A stretch of 64,000 nucleotides of DNA from Oikopleura dioica (lineage: Eukaryota; Chordata; Appendicularia; Copelata; Oikopleuridae): NCBI GenBank assembly GCA_907165135.1, contig OU015566.1, forward strand, positions 11,764,157 through 11,828,156, in the 5' to 3' direction. Numbering within the stretch: position 1 is the first letter of the stretch; every line of letters begins with the position of its first letter. Under the pieces are notes generated by a model, which was not told where the DNA came from, ran no database searches, and saw only the letters and a list, made by a program, of their open reading frames with translations. Shown here piece after piece: positions 21,659-33,601 of the stretch. The position numbers and the translations under genes are program-made.

Positions 21659-24202
21659 ATGCGATTCTTTTTTCTGCCACTTGTTTCGGCAGAAATAATA
21701 TGTAATTACGACGAGCCGTGTTTGAAGGCTTGTACGGACACTGTATGCGATTACTACTGGAATGTCGAACATCGATATTCGAGGACATGGAGGACAAAAG
21801 ATTACGGTTTGAAGGGTGACTATCCGAAAGGGGCCTACAGGGACTTTCCAGTGTTCTGGAACAAGACTACGAACTCTCTCGATCTGATTGACTCTGGAAT
21901 CTCATCGGGAGTTGATCACATTTATAACGAGGATGGAACAATCAAAGACCCCCTTGATGATCTCGAAAACTTGTTTTTCATTGACGGTCAAGAGGAGCGA
22001 CGAGCAATCACAATCAACGGACAATTGCCAGGACCGACGATAATTGTCAATAAAGGAGCTTTGGTTCGCATCCATGTCAAAAGTGCTCTTCATGAGGAAT
22101 CACGTGAGTAGAAAACCACCTTCGGGACGAAATTTCTCTTTTGATTTTAGAATCGTTCTAACTTAACAACGGAAAATATTTGAAGATTAGCTTACCAGCG
22201 CTTGCAAACGATAACCAAAGCCAAGTTCTCATAGAAACGCAATGATGTAAATGATCGTTTACCCCCAATATTTAGTAACTTTACATTGGCATGGACTCCA
22301 CCAAGTTGATAACTACTGGAACGATGGCGCTGCGATGATCAACCAATGCCCTATCGATGCTTTCAATGCTTTTACATATGTCATGCGCGCTGACAACTCT
22401 GGTACACACTGGTATCATTCGCACTACGGAATCCAACGAGCGGATGGTCTTCATGGAGCCTTTATCATTCTCGAAGATGGCGACGAGGAAGAGAATATGA
22501 GCTGGATTCCAATGGTCATCACCGACTGGTACAGTGCTGACTCGCTTTATCTTGCTGGAACAGACCCTTATCGGTTCGGGAATTATAATGGAACTCGCTT
22601 TACTGGTCCTGCGACGAGAATTTGCAACACTGAACAAAAGGGATTCATGACGGGAGTCAAGATGAGCTCGTATTGTGTCGATTCTATCATCGCCAACGGA
22701 CGCGGTCAACTACGACTTCCAATTTCGGAAGAAAATCCAGAACAAAAAGAGTTTTTCTTCAGCGTCGGAGAGGAATACCATGTTTCGGAGACAACTACAA
22801 AAGTGCAGTTGAAATCTATCCACGCTGGTTTTGAATACCCAATCTTCATCAGATCTGCTGACGGGCGTCCACTTACGCTGACTGCTACAGATGGACGGAG
22901 AATTTCGCCTGAGCAAGGAGATGGTGTTTTCATGGGCGTTGGCGAAACTTGGAATATCGAGTTTGACTTTCCGCTGAGCGAGGATAGACTTGAGATTATT
23001 GCTGAAATCATCTTTGAAGGACTCGGAAAGAAAGCAACGAAAGTAGAACGCCCCTACGTCAGAATTGTTATCCTTCGCGATGCATTGGTAGCTGGTTCTG
23101 AGGTCAAATCGGAACTGGTTCCTGTTTATCCTGACGCGCAGATACCAGACATGTTTGACTTTGAATCAGAAAATGATGCTTTCGAAAAACAACTTCTTAA
23201 CTGTCCCATGACGCACATCGTGGATATTCCATGCAAATTGGTGACAGAGTTCCAGCGCGACCCAGAATTTGAAAGTCGATTCGATCACCCTCCCCCGTCA
23301 CTCTTGGCAACGCCAGATCGGGTAGTTGACCTGAATATGAATTTCGCTACGGGGTCAAGTTTTAACGGCATCAAATTCAAATACCCAGATCGGCCGTTTT
23401 TCGAAAATCCTGAAGACATGGATTTCACGAAATGCACAAAGAAGCAGATTGAAAACGAAGGAGGTTATTGTACTCATTTGGTCGAAGTCGAAAAAGATGA
23501 ACTCGTCGAATTTAGGTAGAATTAGTTACAAGTCTATTTTCATAAATAAATTATTTGAAATAATCCTTTCATAAATAACAAGATCTCTAGAATCACATCT
23601 GCAGAGCACATCGAGAACATGTCACGAAGATGGCAATGGACATACCACGCCATTCATGTCCATGGATACGAGTTCTTCGTGACCGACATTGGCTTCGGCG
23701 TCGCCAACCAAACAACTGGATACATAGAGCGAAATTCTCCAGTTTTCGGCTGTAGAGGAGGGCACATAAAATGCATGCATACAGTTTTTAACGAACAGCT
23801 GATGAGCTTGCGAAGATCAAAGTTTGGCCGACAAGATCATATCGCTAAGAACACCGTTGTTGTTCCTGCAATGGGATACGTCGTTCTAAGGTACAGTTCA
23901 TCTCTTTGCTTTAGAAATAAACATAAAATTTAAGGCTAAGGGCAACCAACCCAGGCATCTGGCCTTTCCACTGCCACCAGATGAATCACAACTACGAAGG
24001 AATGGCCTTTGCACTTTACGTCAAAGATTCAGAAGAAAACAAGCCGTTTTCATACCTGCCAAAGAACATGCCTCGCTGCGGCGACTACCACCCAAAAGAT
24101 ACTGCAATCAACGAGGAATCCTTCGAAAAGGAAAACGATGCACAACAGAGTGCGCTTTCAATCTTTTTCGTTCTCTTTACTTTCCTAAGTATCAATCTGT
24201 AA
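21659..24202 (+). CDS. Laccase-like multicopper oxidase, membrane-anchored
   Basis: Four exons join in phase (introns about 22106-22272, 23517-23593 and 23891-23935). A short hydrophobic N-terminus (MRFFFLPLVSA) acts as signal peptide. All four copper-binding motifs are present: HWHG (first exon 2 block), HWYHSHYG, HAIHVHG, and WPFHCHQMNHNYEGM. The last has the His-Cys-His and downstream His of the type 1 site with Met in the axial place. The C-terminus is polar (FEKENDAQQSALS), then a hydrophobic tail (IFFVLFTFLSINL), suggesting a GPI signal or a single anchor. The extracellular oxidation of phenols, or of metals as in ferroxidases, is possible. The substrate cannot be told from sequence. 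Confidence 0.88.
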
Positions 24203-24354
24203 ACATGTTCTGAAATTTGCCTAAAACATAACTTTCCTCATGTTCAATAAAATCAACTGTAAAGTTAAAACAAAGACATTCTACAGTAGTAGACTTGAAA
24301 GAGGTGCTTTTTACCGGTAAGTTACGAGTAAGAGTGACTCATAAAATTTCGAAG

Positions 24355-24364
24355 GCCACGTCAG
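24355..24364 (-). promoter_or_regulatory. UPR element (TGACGTGG) upstream of DNAJB9-like gene
   Basis: The minus strand reads GCTGACGTGGCC. The core TGACGTGG (24356-24363) is the ATF6/XBP1 binding core of unfolded-protein-response promoters. It lies about 60 bp before the ATG of an ER J-protein, a family induced by the UPR in other animals. Confidence 0.6.
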
Positions 24365-24422
24365 CATTCATTTACAGCCTTGAGTTGAGAGACATTTAAA
24401 CTCTAAAAAGAGACAAGAGAAG

Positions 24423-25312
24423 ATGAGACTGCTGTATTCCCTATTTTTGTCAGCATTAGCAGGAAACTTTTACGATATCCTGGGTATGGAAATTTGATGA
24501 TAGCGAAAAGCGAAAATAACAAATTTAGGCGTTGAAAAAAGCGCAACAACAAAAGAGATCAAGAAAGCCTTCAGAAAGCTGGCAATGAAATACCATCCAG
24601 ACAAAAACAAAGCAGACGATGCCGAGGAAAAGTTTCGAGAAATCGCGGAGGTAAGTGGTGCAAAAGAGCTCAACCATTAGTTTGGTCCATTTTGCAGGCG
24701 TACGAAACACTGTCGAATGAGCAAAAACGAGCATCGTACGACGCTTCTGGTTTTGCGAACGCTGGAGCAGGCCAAAACCAACATCAACATCAACATTCAA
24801 AGTCAAACTTTGACTTCAACTTCGATCAGTTTTTCAAGGACTTTGACGAGTTCTTCAAGACAAAAAATGATCCTACGAAAAAGAAAAGAAAAACAACTTT
24901 CGATTTTGATGATATTTTTGAAGGAATGGATAGCGACGAAGATGAAATTTTCAAAAATTTTCTCGGCGAGGAGTTTTTCGGAGGCATTGATCTTGGTGGA
25001 CTCAACATGAAAATGGGCGGCTTCGGCGGAAAAAAGTTTAAAATCAAATCTAGCTCAACAATTACGAAAGATGGTAAAACGGAAACTCGGACATTTTCAA
25101 AGGATAGCCAGAGTAACGTCAAAATCTCAAAGGTAAATGTTGCCTTAAATTATTCGGACTGACGTTGAGAGCTATTGAGACTTTTGTCAGTAACAGTGTT
25201 TTAGTCATCTTCAAATAGTGGATCGTCAGAGATCAACTGTCGATATGTAACGAAAGAAGTATCTCCTGGAAACTTTGAACGAAAATATGTCTGCGAAAAA
25301 GATGAGCTTTAG
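24423..25312 (+). CDS. DNAJB9: ER-luminal J-domain co-chaperone (DNAJB9/ERdj4-like) ending in KDEL
   Basis: Four exons. A signal peptide ([14 protein letters not shown]) leads directly into a J domain ([26 protein letters not shown] with the HPD triad, [19 protein letters not shown]). An His/Gln-rich and Phe/Asp-rich region follows ([18 protein letters not shown]), as in DNAJB9, then a Gly-rich stretch and a C-terminal part with [13 protein letters not shown]. The last exon begins after GTGTTTTAG and ends [10 protein letters not shown] with a TAG at 25310-25312. KDEL is a retrieval signal for ER-resident proteins. J proteins of this type stimulate BiP and help degrade misfolded proteins. The upstream TGACGTGG site suggests UPR control. 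Confidence 0.9.
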
Positions 25313-28300
25313 ATTATATTACAAAAGGAGCTTGTAACTGTTACAATTCAATAAAGATCCGATGCATTTTGCACCAAGAGACCTCGCATGAGATGTTATT
25401 CTTCATGATAATCTCTCGATATTCAATTTAGTCTTCCATGATTTCAAAAATGGTAGAATAGCTGCTATTCAGCCGACACGATGACGGGTAGAAAACTCGG
25501 TTCATCGCTAGATTTGTCCCGGATTTTTTTCCTAAGAGCGGAGAGCGCCAGATCTGTTCCGAAAAAAAGCGACTTTCGAGAAGTCGGAAGCCCGGCTTAT
25601 TTTATTGGATACTTATTCATAGTCAGGTGGACAATTTTTGAAATTGAAAGAGAGCAAGGAAGAGTATCAGAAAATGATGAGTATTAGGGAGTAGCGATGA
25701 TTCCTCAGGCGCCGACGGTGATCTTATCAAGGTAAGGATTTTTACCGATTATTTCCGTGAAGATCAAATGTTTCTTTAGAGAGGACATGGACAAATACTT
25801 CTCAGTAGGAATGGGTTACTGATTTACAATCAATCTCATAAAAGAGTTCAAAACTGCTAACCCTTTCAAGTTCGAGATACTCTTATCCAATTCGCTCAAA
25901 ATCCTTCTTCCCCAATATTGACACTTCCGCCGTTACCAGTAATACCAGCAGCGCCGGTACCAACAATATCAGGCAAATTAGCGAATACAAATTCTATCAA
26001 GATGCCCTCGATAATCGTCAAAATCAAAAATGGCAAGGTTCATTCGTCACTCAACACTGGAAGTTTCTCAAAAGAAGAAATTCTTCAACCGTAAGTTGTG
26101 AAACACAGAAGCAATAAATAAAACCGAGGTCGGGGAGTCTGTTTCAGTATGTATTCAATTTGCGGTGAGTTTGATCAATCTCACAAATCGTTCATTGAAT
26201 CGGACATTGGGAGCTCCCCTGGGGCGAGTTACAATTAGTCCAAATGTCGGTCAATTCAATTTGAGCTAATCGAATGCCCCTGTATACGAAAACGTAGATT
26301 AGCGAGGCTAACAAATGGCCGAATTTTGATTTTGCTTCAGTCAGGTCATAAATCTGTTTTTCAGTATCCATTTTAAAATGAAGATGGGAGAAAAGAATAT
26401 TTTCCTTACCGGTTTATGTAAAACACTTGATGATAAACCGTTAATGTTGCATTAATAACGTAACATTATGTCACGTAATTTTCGTGCTTTACTTTAGTAA
26501 AGCCGGCTTGTTTTGACGTAATCGAAAGTAGATTATCTTCCATCTGAGGAAATTGTGACGATGGTAATATTCGGAAATTGTCGGCAACTCCGTCATCTGC
26601 TCCGCCGGCATATCAGAGAGTTATCGGGCCTCTCCGGGGACTGTTATTGCGATAACAGCGCAGTCATACCAGTCAGTTGCGTGCCCCGTCGGTGCTGGCT
26701 CCCTCTCTTGCTCACCGGCTCCGGGTGAAATCAACCCTTGCTTCTCAAAAGCAGAAGCCATTCCTGAGTGTGATTGTGCTCCTCCTCCTCTTTTGGTTGA
26801 TTAATTATCCGACGCGGAGAGAGAAATAAGAAGAGACAGTCAAGAGCGATAATACAGAGAGGGAGAATCAACCGACTCGGTTTGACGGTTTTATCGCCCG
26901 GTTTTTGATTTAGAGAGCAGCCGCACCGAGTTAATAACACACACGCACACAGAGAGACACACTCGCCTCAGGGCAAAATAACCATCGACTATACAAATTT
27001 TCGAGTTTGATTGAAAAAGAGACGGGTGGACTTCAATTTATCAGGTGATTAGAACCAAAATTACAAATTATCAATCTCGGTCCCGAATATTTATGAAATT
27101 TTCTCAGCATCTCAGCCTTTTCAAAAGAAGGGATTACTCCAAAATAGTCGGATATTTTTATCCGTCAATAAATGACCTCCAGTCTTTTTATTCTTTCCTT
27201 GAAGACGAGTTCATTTGGGTCATCCTATCTTGGGCGTTGTAGGTTACCAGTAGTACCCAGAAAAATAAAGGATTAGCAGCTCACGCGCCCGGGGCCAAGT
27301 TACAGGTCTCCTGCCTGGTACTCCATTTAACGCGGCTCCAGTTGTACTCGGCCAAACGACAACTGCATGTTTCACACGTTTTTAATGACCTTTGAACTGC
27401 CTTTTTTAACGTTCAATGCATGCAACTTTCATGAAAATACTAGCATCAACAGTGCTTACAGTACGATAAGGAGCTGTAGCTCAAGTCCGAGATAGAAAGA
27501 AAACCGGCGCCTAAACATATGCCAAGTAGTCGTCTTATCTAAATCACGTGGTTTTTTCGAGTGCCAAGATATCGGTCTCCGATGAAACATAACCGTTTTC
27601 CGAAGCCTTTTACTGGCTTTTACAGTTTGGATAAAAGTCTTATCCGGCAAATTTCGTTGAGTATTTTTAGCTTTCGGCCTTGATCTGGGCTGAGAGCTGC
27701 TCGAGTGTTTTCGGCCACAATCGGTATTCGTGATTGATAGCCTGGTCGCCTGCGGCCAGTGGCACAGGCGCAGTTGGGCACTCCCGAAAGGCGAGGAGAT
27801 AGCGGGGAGACCGCGGCGGAACAGGCTTGTAGGTGTCAAAAGTGCACTTTTTTGCGAAAAGAAGATCCCAGAGATCAAACCGCGCCTGGACACAAGTCCA
27901 GAAAGACAGCTAACAAAGCGATTTTTTGAGAAAAAAAAAGATGATCCCGCATCTGTAAGTCCGACAATAATAATTCTAGCTTCCGGAGATCCGGTTATTA
28001 TTTGATAGAGAAGTCCTTATTGATTTTTTATCCGTCGCTTCTGACATTTTCATGAGTCGATTAAAAAGTCGCACTGATTTCGCCGACCAAAAACCGATAA
28101 TCGGTACGTTTTGGTTTTACATAATCATTGTCTTATAAATAAACTCCTGACATAAACTTTGCTGAGAGAAAAGTGGTAAGCAAAAGAACTTGATGCGCTT
28201 TCTCGCGGTGGAAATTCTAGCGCCGAGTTATTGTTTGCGTCTGGTGTTGCCTCGGACTTCTTCTTTTCTTCTATGGAAAAATGGAAGTTTGCCCGAGCGA

Positions 28301-29670
28301 TGTCAGTGATCCGATTTTGGAATGAACAATTGAGTTGGTTTAGTCTTTCTAAGGAAAGGCACAATTGAGCAGATCGAGTTCTGCTCCGGTAACTCCACTC
28401 GCTGCCTTCCGGCGCAACACACCAGCTCAAGCGCTCCAAGGTCAGAGAAAAAACGTAACTCCGACTTGCCGGAAATTCCGCCGCTTCAAAAATGTAAATA
28501 AACAATTACCATGGAGTTGAGCTCTAAGTGGAGATAGGAGAATCTTTGCGTTAGAAATAGGGGCTTGGATTTTCTAACGCGAGCTCTGAGCGCGCGCAAT
28601 TCAGGCGAGGACCCTTGCATGCTCTCTTATTGGCCAACCGCCTCAAAATCTCGAAACTCCTTTCTTCAGAATTGCCAGATTCTTCTGAAGCGCCCAACAC
28701 GAGCGAGGAGAATTTTCTAGACTTCCCCGAGAGGCCTAGTGAGAGTGATCTGCGCGGGAAACGGGGAAGGAGACCCGGGGGCTTTCTCCACTCATAGTTC
28801 AACTCTATGGTAACTCTCCCTTTTTTGGAACTCGCTACTACTTAACAATGTTGCGAGTTTCTTGCGAAATTGGATGAGTGTCCGGCAGTTTGGAAAGCTG
28901 CTGCATATTTCACCGGTTTTCCCACGGACGGAGGAGTTGACTAAAACTGATAAAGTCTGGCTCTCAGGCTCGGTCCGACTTCTTTTTTTCTCATCGGAAT
29001 GTCGCCACGGATTCTCAATTCTGCCACATCCCATAAAGTAGGAACTTATGATTAGATTAGTGGGTAATGCTCATTTTCTTGACTTCTAAGACTTTTTGAA
29101 CAAACGTTAATTAGGTGACACCCATAATTTTTCTGCAATTTTTTACCTTTTATTTAGTTCCGATGAAATATTTTTAGAGTTAATCTAAATATTTTCGGTG
29201 AATATGAAAGGAATGAAAAAAGCTTTTACGATTAATTTTCAAAACATCCATTTTTGATCTCTCTAAAATCGGCGCTCTTTCTAATTTTCAAGTGCGTGCC
29301 TAGACAAGCGTCCCCGTCGGAAACTCAGAGTAGTGCCGTGTGCCTAACAAAGACCGCTTCTTTTCTGGGATACACTAACCCCTGCCGGTCATTGTGTGCC
29401 TCGCCCGTTGCTTACTCGCGGAAATACCTCTCCGACTTTTTTCTTCATTTTCATGGTCGTTAATTCACAAGAGATACCGACGGCTACGAGGCAAGAAAGC
29501 GAAATAAACTTCTAGGTGGGTTTCAAGGTTCTTTTTATTATCTTTATAATTCTCCAGTTTTTCATTTAATTCTTCAAAAATGGTGAAAATTGCGGTGTTA
29601 AATGTTGGGTCAGATTTTACTAAATTTTCCGTCGAAACAAACTACCGGATTTGTGGCATAAATCCACCCC

Positions 29671-29700
29671 TAAGTCGGTTAAAATTATCGGACATGAGGC
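29671..29700 (+). repeat. TCGGACAT motif unit 1
   Basis: TAAGTCGGTTAAAATTATCG followed by GACATGAGGC. It resembles 33438-33467, which reads TAAGTCGGTGAAATTGCCGG then ACATG. The core octamer TCGGACAT is at 29688-29695. Confidence 0.55.
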
Positions 29701-32700
29701 GGGCGCGTTGCCAATCCCCGATAACGTCATTTAAAAAAGTACCACCACGCACGTGACCGGCTAATCCCCGGGAAAACCTGCGTCGATGACCCCACGGGTT
29801 AAGGAGAGGTTTGTCAAATTATCAGATTGAGAATCGGCCATTCGCAGAATCAATCTCGCGAAATTAAAAAAGACGGTCGCTGGGCCGGGAACAGTCCTCC
29901 TTTTCAATTAATTTTCGAAATGGATTAAAATCAAAAAATGTTAATTAACTTTCGGAACGGAGTCGGTCACGAGCCAGCTACTGTAAGCAGCTACAGGGAG
30001 GCTGCCCCAAATTGAATTTGATCTCGATAAATCTCCGCCCCGGTTTATTTGGCGGGAGTGTCGCCGCCAAGAAGAAGAAACCACAGACTAGTTAAAGCTA
30101 AGTTATCGGATGATTACGTTTTCGGATTATTTATTTTCGTGAATGAACTCGCCGCACATCATAAAAATTTGATAGTCGGACTCGCCACCGAATTATCCAT
30201 CGTCGGACTTAATATTTGCTCCATTGTCATGGGAGACCGGCCTGGCAGAGATGATCAAGTGAATTATTCACCAGATGAAAGAGTTTTTCCGTAAGTTGTC
30301 GTTTTAAATTAGAAGTTTTTTCATAAAATTAAGTATTTTTTATTTGATGAATTATTCGTTTTTGCCCTTCCCTGGACAGAAAAAACCTCGGTTATCTCGT
30401 TCTCACTGGCCGGAAAGTTGATGACTCTTGAGTCGTTGAGCCAGAAGCCAAATCAAACAACCTTTAGTCTTCATCACTCCGTCGATTTTCGCCCCCTCTT
30501 GAAATAGCCTCGACTGTACCCGACAGCGCGGTACAGTGTGTGTGTGCGGCGAGCGGTAGAAATTTACGCCGACGAGTTTAAATCTGACAGGCCCGGCTGC
30601 GTGCCTTGAGCCTTGGGCACACATCCGCGCCATAAAACTGCCGAAAAGACCGATTTCGCGTCGCCAGAAAAAAACGCGGCAGACGAATCGAACGCCCCGG
30701 CGGGCAGAATAAGCCCAGCTTTTTCACCGACACATCTCCAACCGTGTTTTTGTTCTTTTCTTGCCCTTTTCATTTTATTAAGGGCCGGCTGTGTGTTCCC
30801 GGCGCATTCAAACTCTAAGAAATCAGATTTAATTTTCCAAAGACGGTTTTAAATTGTGGATTTTCAAGAGGTTTAGCAAATTTGTGTGTATTGGCATCGG
30901 TTTCCGTTTTTTCAAAAAGGTGAATCATATTTCCGGTTTTGTTATTTTAAAAATTTGTTTTCGGTTTAGGGGAAGCGGATGAAACTAAAGGTACCAGCGA
31001 GAATTGAGAGATCTACTTATCCCCTGGCAGCTTCGTGCTAATCCCCAGCGGTAAAGTTAGGCACACACCCGGCGGTCTGTCTTGGCCAGTGCCGACCTGT
31101 GACTTGCCCGAAAGTGGGTGCAAAGCCTGCCTGTGACTTGTTCCCTCTTTCGCAGGAGTGCGTTATCAGCTGCAGCAGCTTTTAGTTGAAGAGAGAGAGA
31201 AGCAGTCTTTTTTGTTCTTTTCGAAGCGCGCCGACTGACCCTGACGGGCTTCCCGGGCATTCTCATTGTTGACTTAGAGAGCAAAATACTCGGTAAATAG
31301 TAGTTTTACCTTGTTGGGCACACGGCGTCGGCTAAATCCACTTAGAGAGAAGAGTTCAAATTCGCGCTCGCTCGACCTTGGCCACCTTTTCAAAGCGCCG
31401 AGATTTAACAAAGGTGACATTTTCCAAACAGAAAACCGGCAATTTATCGGACATTTTTTCACACATTTTTCCATTTTTTGATTAATTTTAGGACTCTCAA
31501 CTGATTAGTATGTCATGTCCGATTTGAATATCTAATCCTTTTTTTTTTACTTTTTGATAATTAAAAAAATATGAAAGAAATTCTTGACCTTGTCCTAAAG
31601 TTTGTCCTAGAGACAGATTTTCTATCATCCGCGATATAAAATTATTTATTAATGCGAGCCCGTTAAACCGACTTTTTATTACGGGCCTAATTCATCAGCT
31701 GAATTTTATGCCCGTTTCTGTTGACTCCAATTGTCCGCTTTTCACGTGTGTCCCTTATTGTTTTCAAGAGCGTAAAACATCTTCCGTCTTTTCGGAAATG
31801 ACTGCCGGGCGCATTCAGATTTTGAAATAGAGACCGCTTGAAAAAAAGACACGTTGGAAATTTGTCGGATTCCGATATCCGAGTAAATGATTAACTCATT
31901 GGTGGGTAAATACGCATGCGGCGCAAATACCAGAGTCGGAAGCAGCTCCAGTATTTATTAGAGAACGAGCCGGCCATTTTAGATCGGGCCAGTTTTTTCG
32001 CTGGTAATGAGGTAAATTTTTAACCTTGAATTTTGAAGAACAAATTTGTACTTCGTTTACATGCCCTTGTCACATACTAGCCAATATTCAAGTATCCTAG
32101 AACCTTTTTCTATCTATTTAACCCCTTTTCATACCATGACCAATTATTTGGTTTTTCGAAATCACGTCATTTTAATGCATTTATTGGTCTTTTTTTCTTT
32201 GAAAAATTATTTCAAGTTCTCTGTCTGATAATTTTGCACTGCGGAAATCTCCGGACCTGAATCCAATCTCAAGCTAATGGCGTTCGCCGGCGTTCAATTT
32301 CAAGTAATCGGACATTAAGCGGACAAATTCTCGGTTCGTGTTCTCCTTCTTGACTTTTCCAACATCCCAAAACTCCGAGATATTTTTAAGAAGAGCGGGA
32401 AAAATATTCAGCAGACGGCGGAAAAACAAGAGAGCTACGCCCTTGACCAGCTCTCGGAAGACTTTAAGAGTTAGTCCTTGAATACTGGAGTTTTTGATAA
32501 GCTAGAGCCGATTCTTTTTTCTTCAAAAAGCCGCTTGCGGCTTTTCGCTAAAATTAATTAAATTTTCATTATTTTTTTTTATTTTTATGAAGAGTGGTTG
32601 TGGAAACTAGGATGTAAATCATGTGTGGGAGAAAAAATGTTACGATTAGAATTAAACTGATAAGGGAGGGCCTAATTCGTGATTACCGGTAATTGGGTGT

Positions 32701-33437
32701 TATCAAAATTGGCTTGTTGGTGGTGTTAGCGGGGTGTTGCGCGCGTGGGGATTCGGCGACATTACCATAAAATATTTGGAGCACTTCGTAAGGTGCCGGC
32801 GGAGTTACTAGCCCGGCGACCGGTTTTACGGTGCTGGTGGCGGTGCTCCTCGACGCCGCGTACAGCCCCATATATCAATTTGATGGCTGGGGACTAGTGC
32901 GGTGGCCGCTAAACCGACGTCTTTTTGGCGCTGCGCGTAAAAACGAAACAATTACAAGAGCTGGTGTAGTAGAAAAGATGGGGGTGGTAGTAGTACGCTG
33001 CTTGCTCCGCCGCCAAATATAGGGGTGCTCCGATCCGACGGCCGATTCTGCTTGCGGCGCTCTCTACTGCCGTGACCGTAATTGTACCAGATTTTTCCCC
33101 GGACGAGGCAGCACCACTGGCGGTGGAGCACCGCCACCCGTATTTTCACCGTAAACAGTCACCACCGCTACAAAAGTACGGAGGGACCTAACCCGCGGCT
33201 AAACCGCCGATTTCTGCGGCAGGACCGAAACCCCCCAAGGCCTCCGCCAGCCCAGCCCCTTCTACTCATCGAGACAATGTTATTTTTTCAAATTACTTCT
33301 CAAGAGACCATATTCTAGAGCTAGCCGACGCCCCTCAGTGAAACAATCGGTCAAACAACCGGTAAAGTAGATGAATTCACCAAGTGTCATTTTTTAACCT
33401 TAGAAGTTCACATCTGGTGCAATTTTGAGTAGCCCGA

Positions 33438-33467
33438 TAAGTCGGTGAAATTGCCGGACATGTCACG
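33438..33467 (+). repeat. TCGGACAT motif unit 5 (variant)
   Basis: This second copy of the longer unit has the core CCGGACAT at 33454-33461. It lies about 140 bp before the ATG of the zinc finger-BTB gene. Confidence 0.5.
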
Positions 33468-33601
33468 GTAAAACCGCTGAGCAAACACAGCTAAAGCTGC
33501 CCTTTTCAGAGATAATTTTCTCCTCGAGCCCCGGAGCCCAGCGCTAGAAATATTAAGAAGAGAATTAAACGATTTTTTTCAGAGAGAAAACGACACTGAA
33601 A

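Larger units (their letters stand above)
25313..33601. other. 8.3-kb stretch without confident genes
   Basis: I find no long conserved reading frame, tRNA or known microRNA. The left part (25480-26180) has short open stretches flanked by good splice signals, for example SSDDSSGADGDLIK followed by GTAAGG at 25733 and an exon ending at 26094 with GTAAGT. They may belong to a small multi-exon gene or to non-coding exons. The rest mixes GC-rich and AT-rich blocks, simple repeats (CA/GA near 26938 and GA near 31190), and several copies of a TCGGACAT motif. It ends at a TTTTTTTCAG acceptor just before the zinc finger-BTB start codon. It is best read as that gene's upstream control region and/or a large 5' UTR intron. 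Confidence 0.45.

Noticed and set aside
25481..26180. Multi-exon gene with SSDDSSGADGDLIK and a later exon ending at 26094
   Set aside because: Good splice signals exist, but more than one frame is open in the long exon and I could not link the exons in phase. It is mentioned only in the region entry.
27290..27370. Possible tRNA-like GC-rich block
   Set aside because: No A and B box pair and no cloverleaf could be drawn.
27720..27960. GC-rich frame on the plus strand (GQWHRRSWALPKGEEIAG)
   Set aside because: No conserved motif, no splice or poly(A) support, and frames on the other strand are equally open.
32680..33320. GC-rich frames rich in Arg and Pro
   Set aside because: They are open by composition only. 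No domain or start context supports them.
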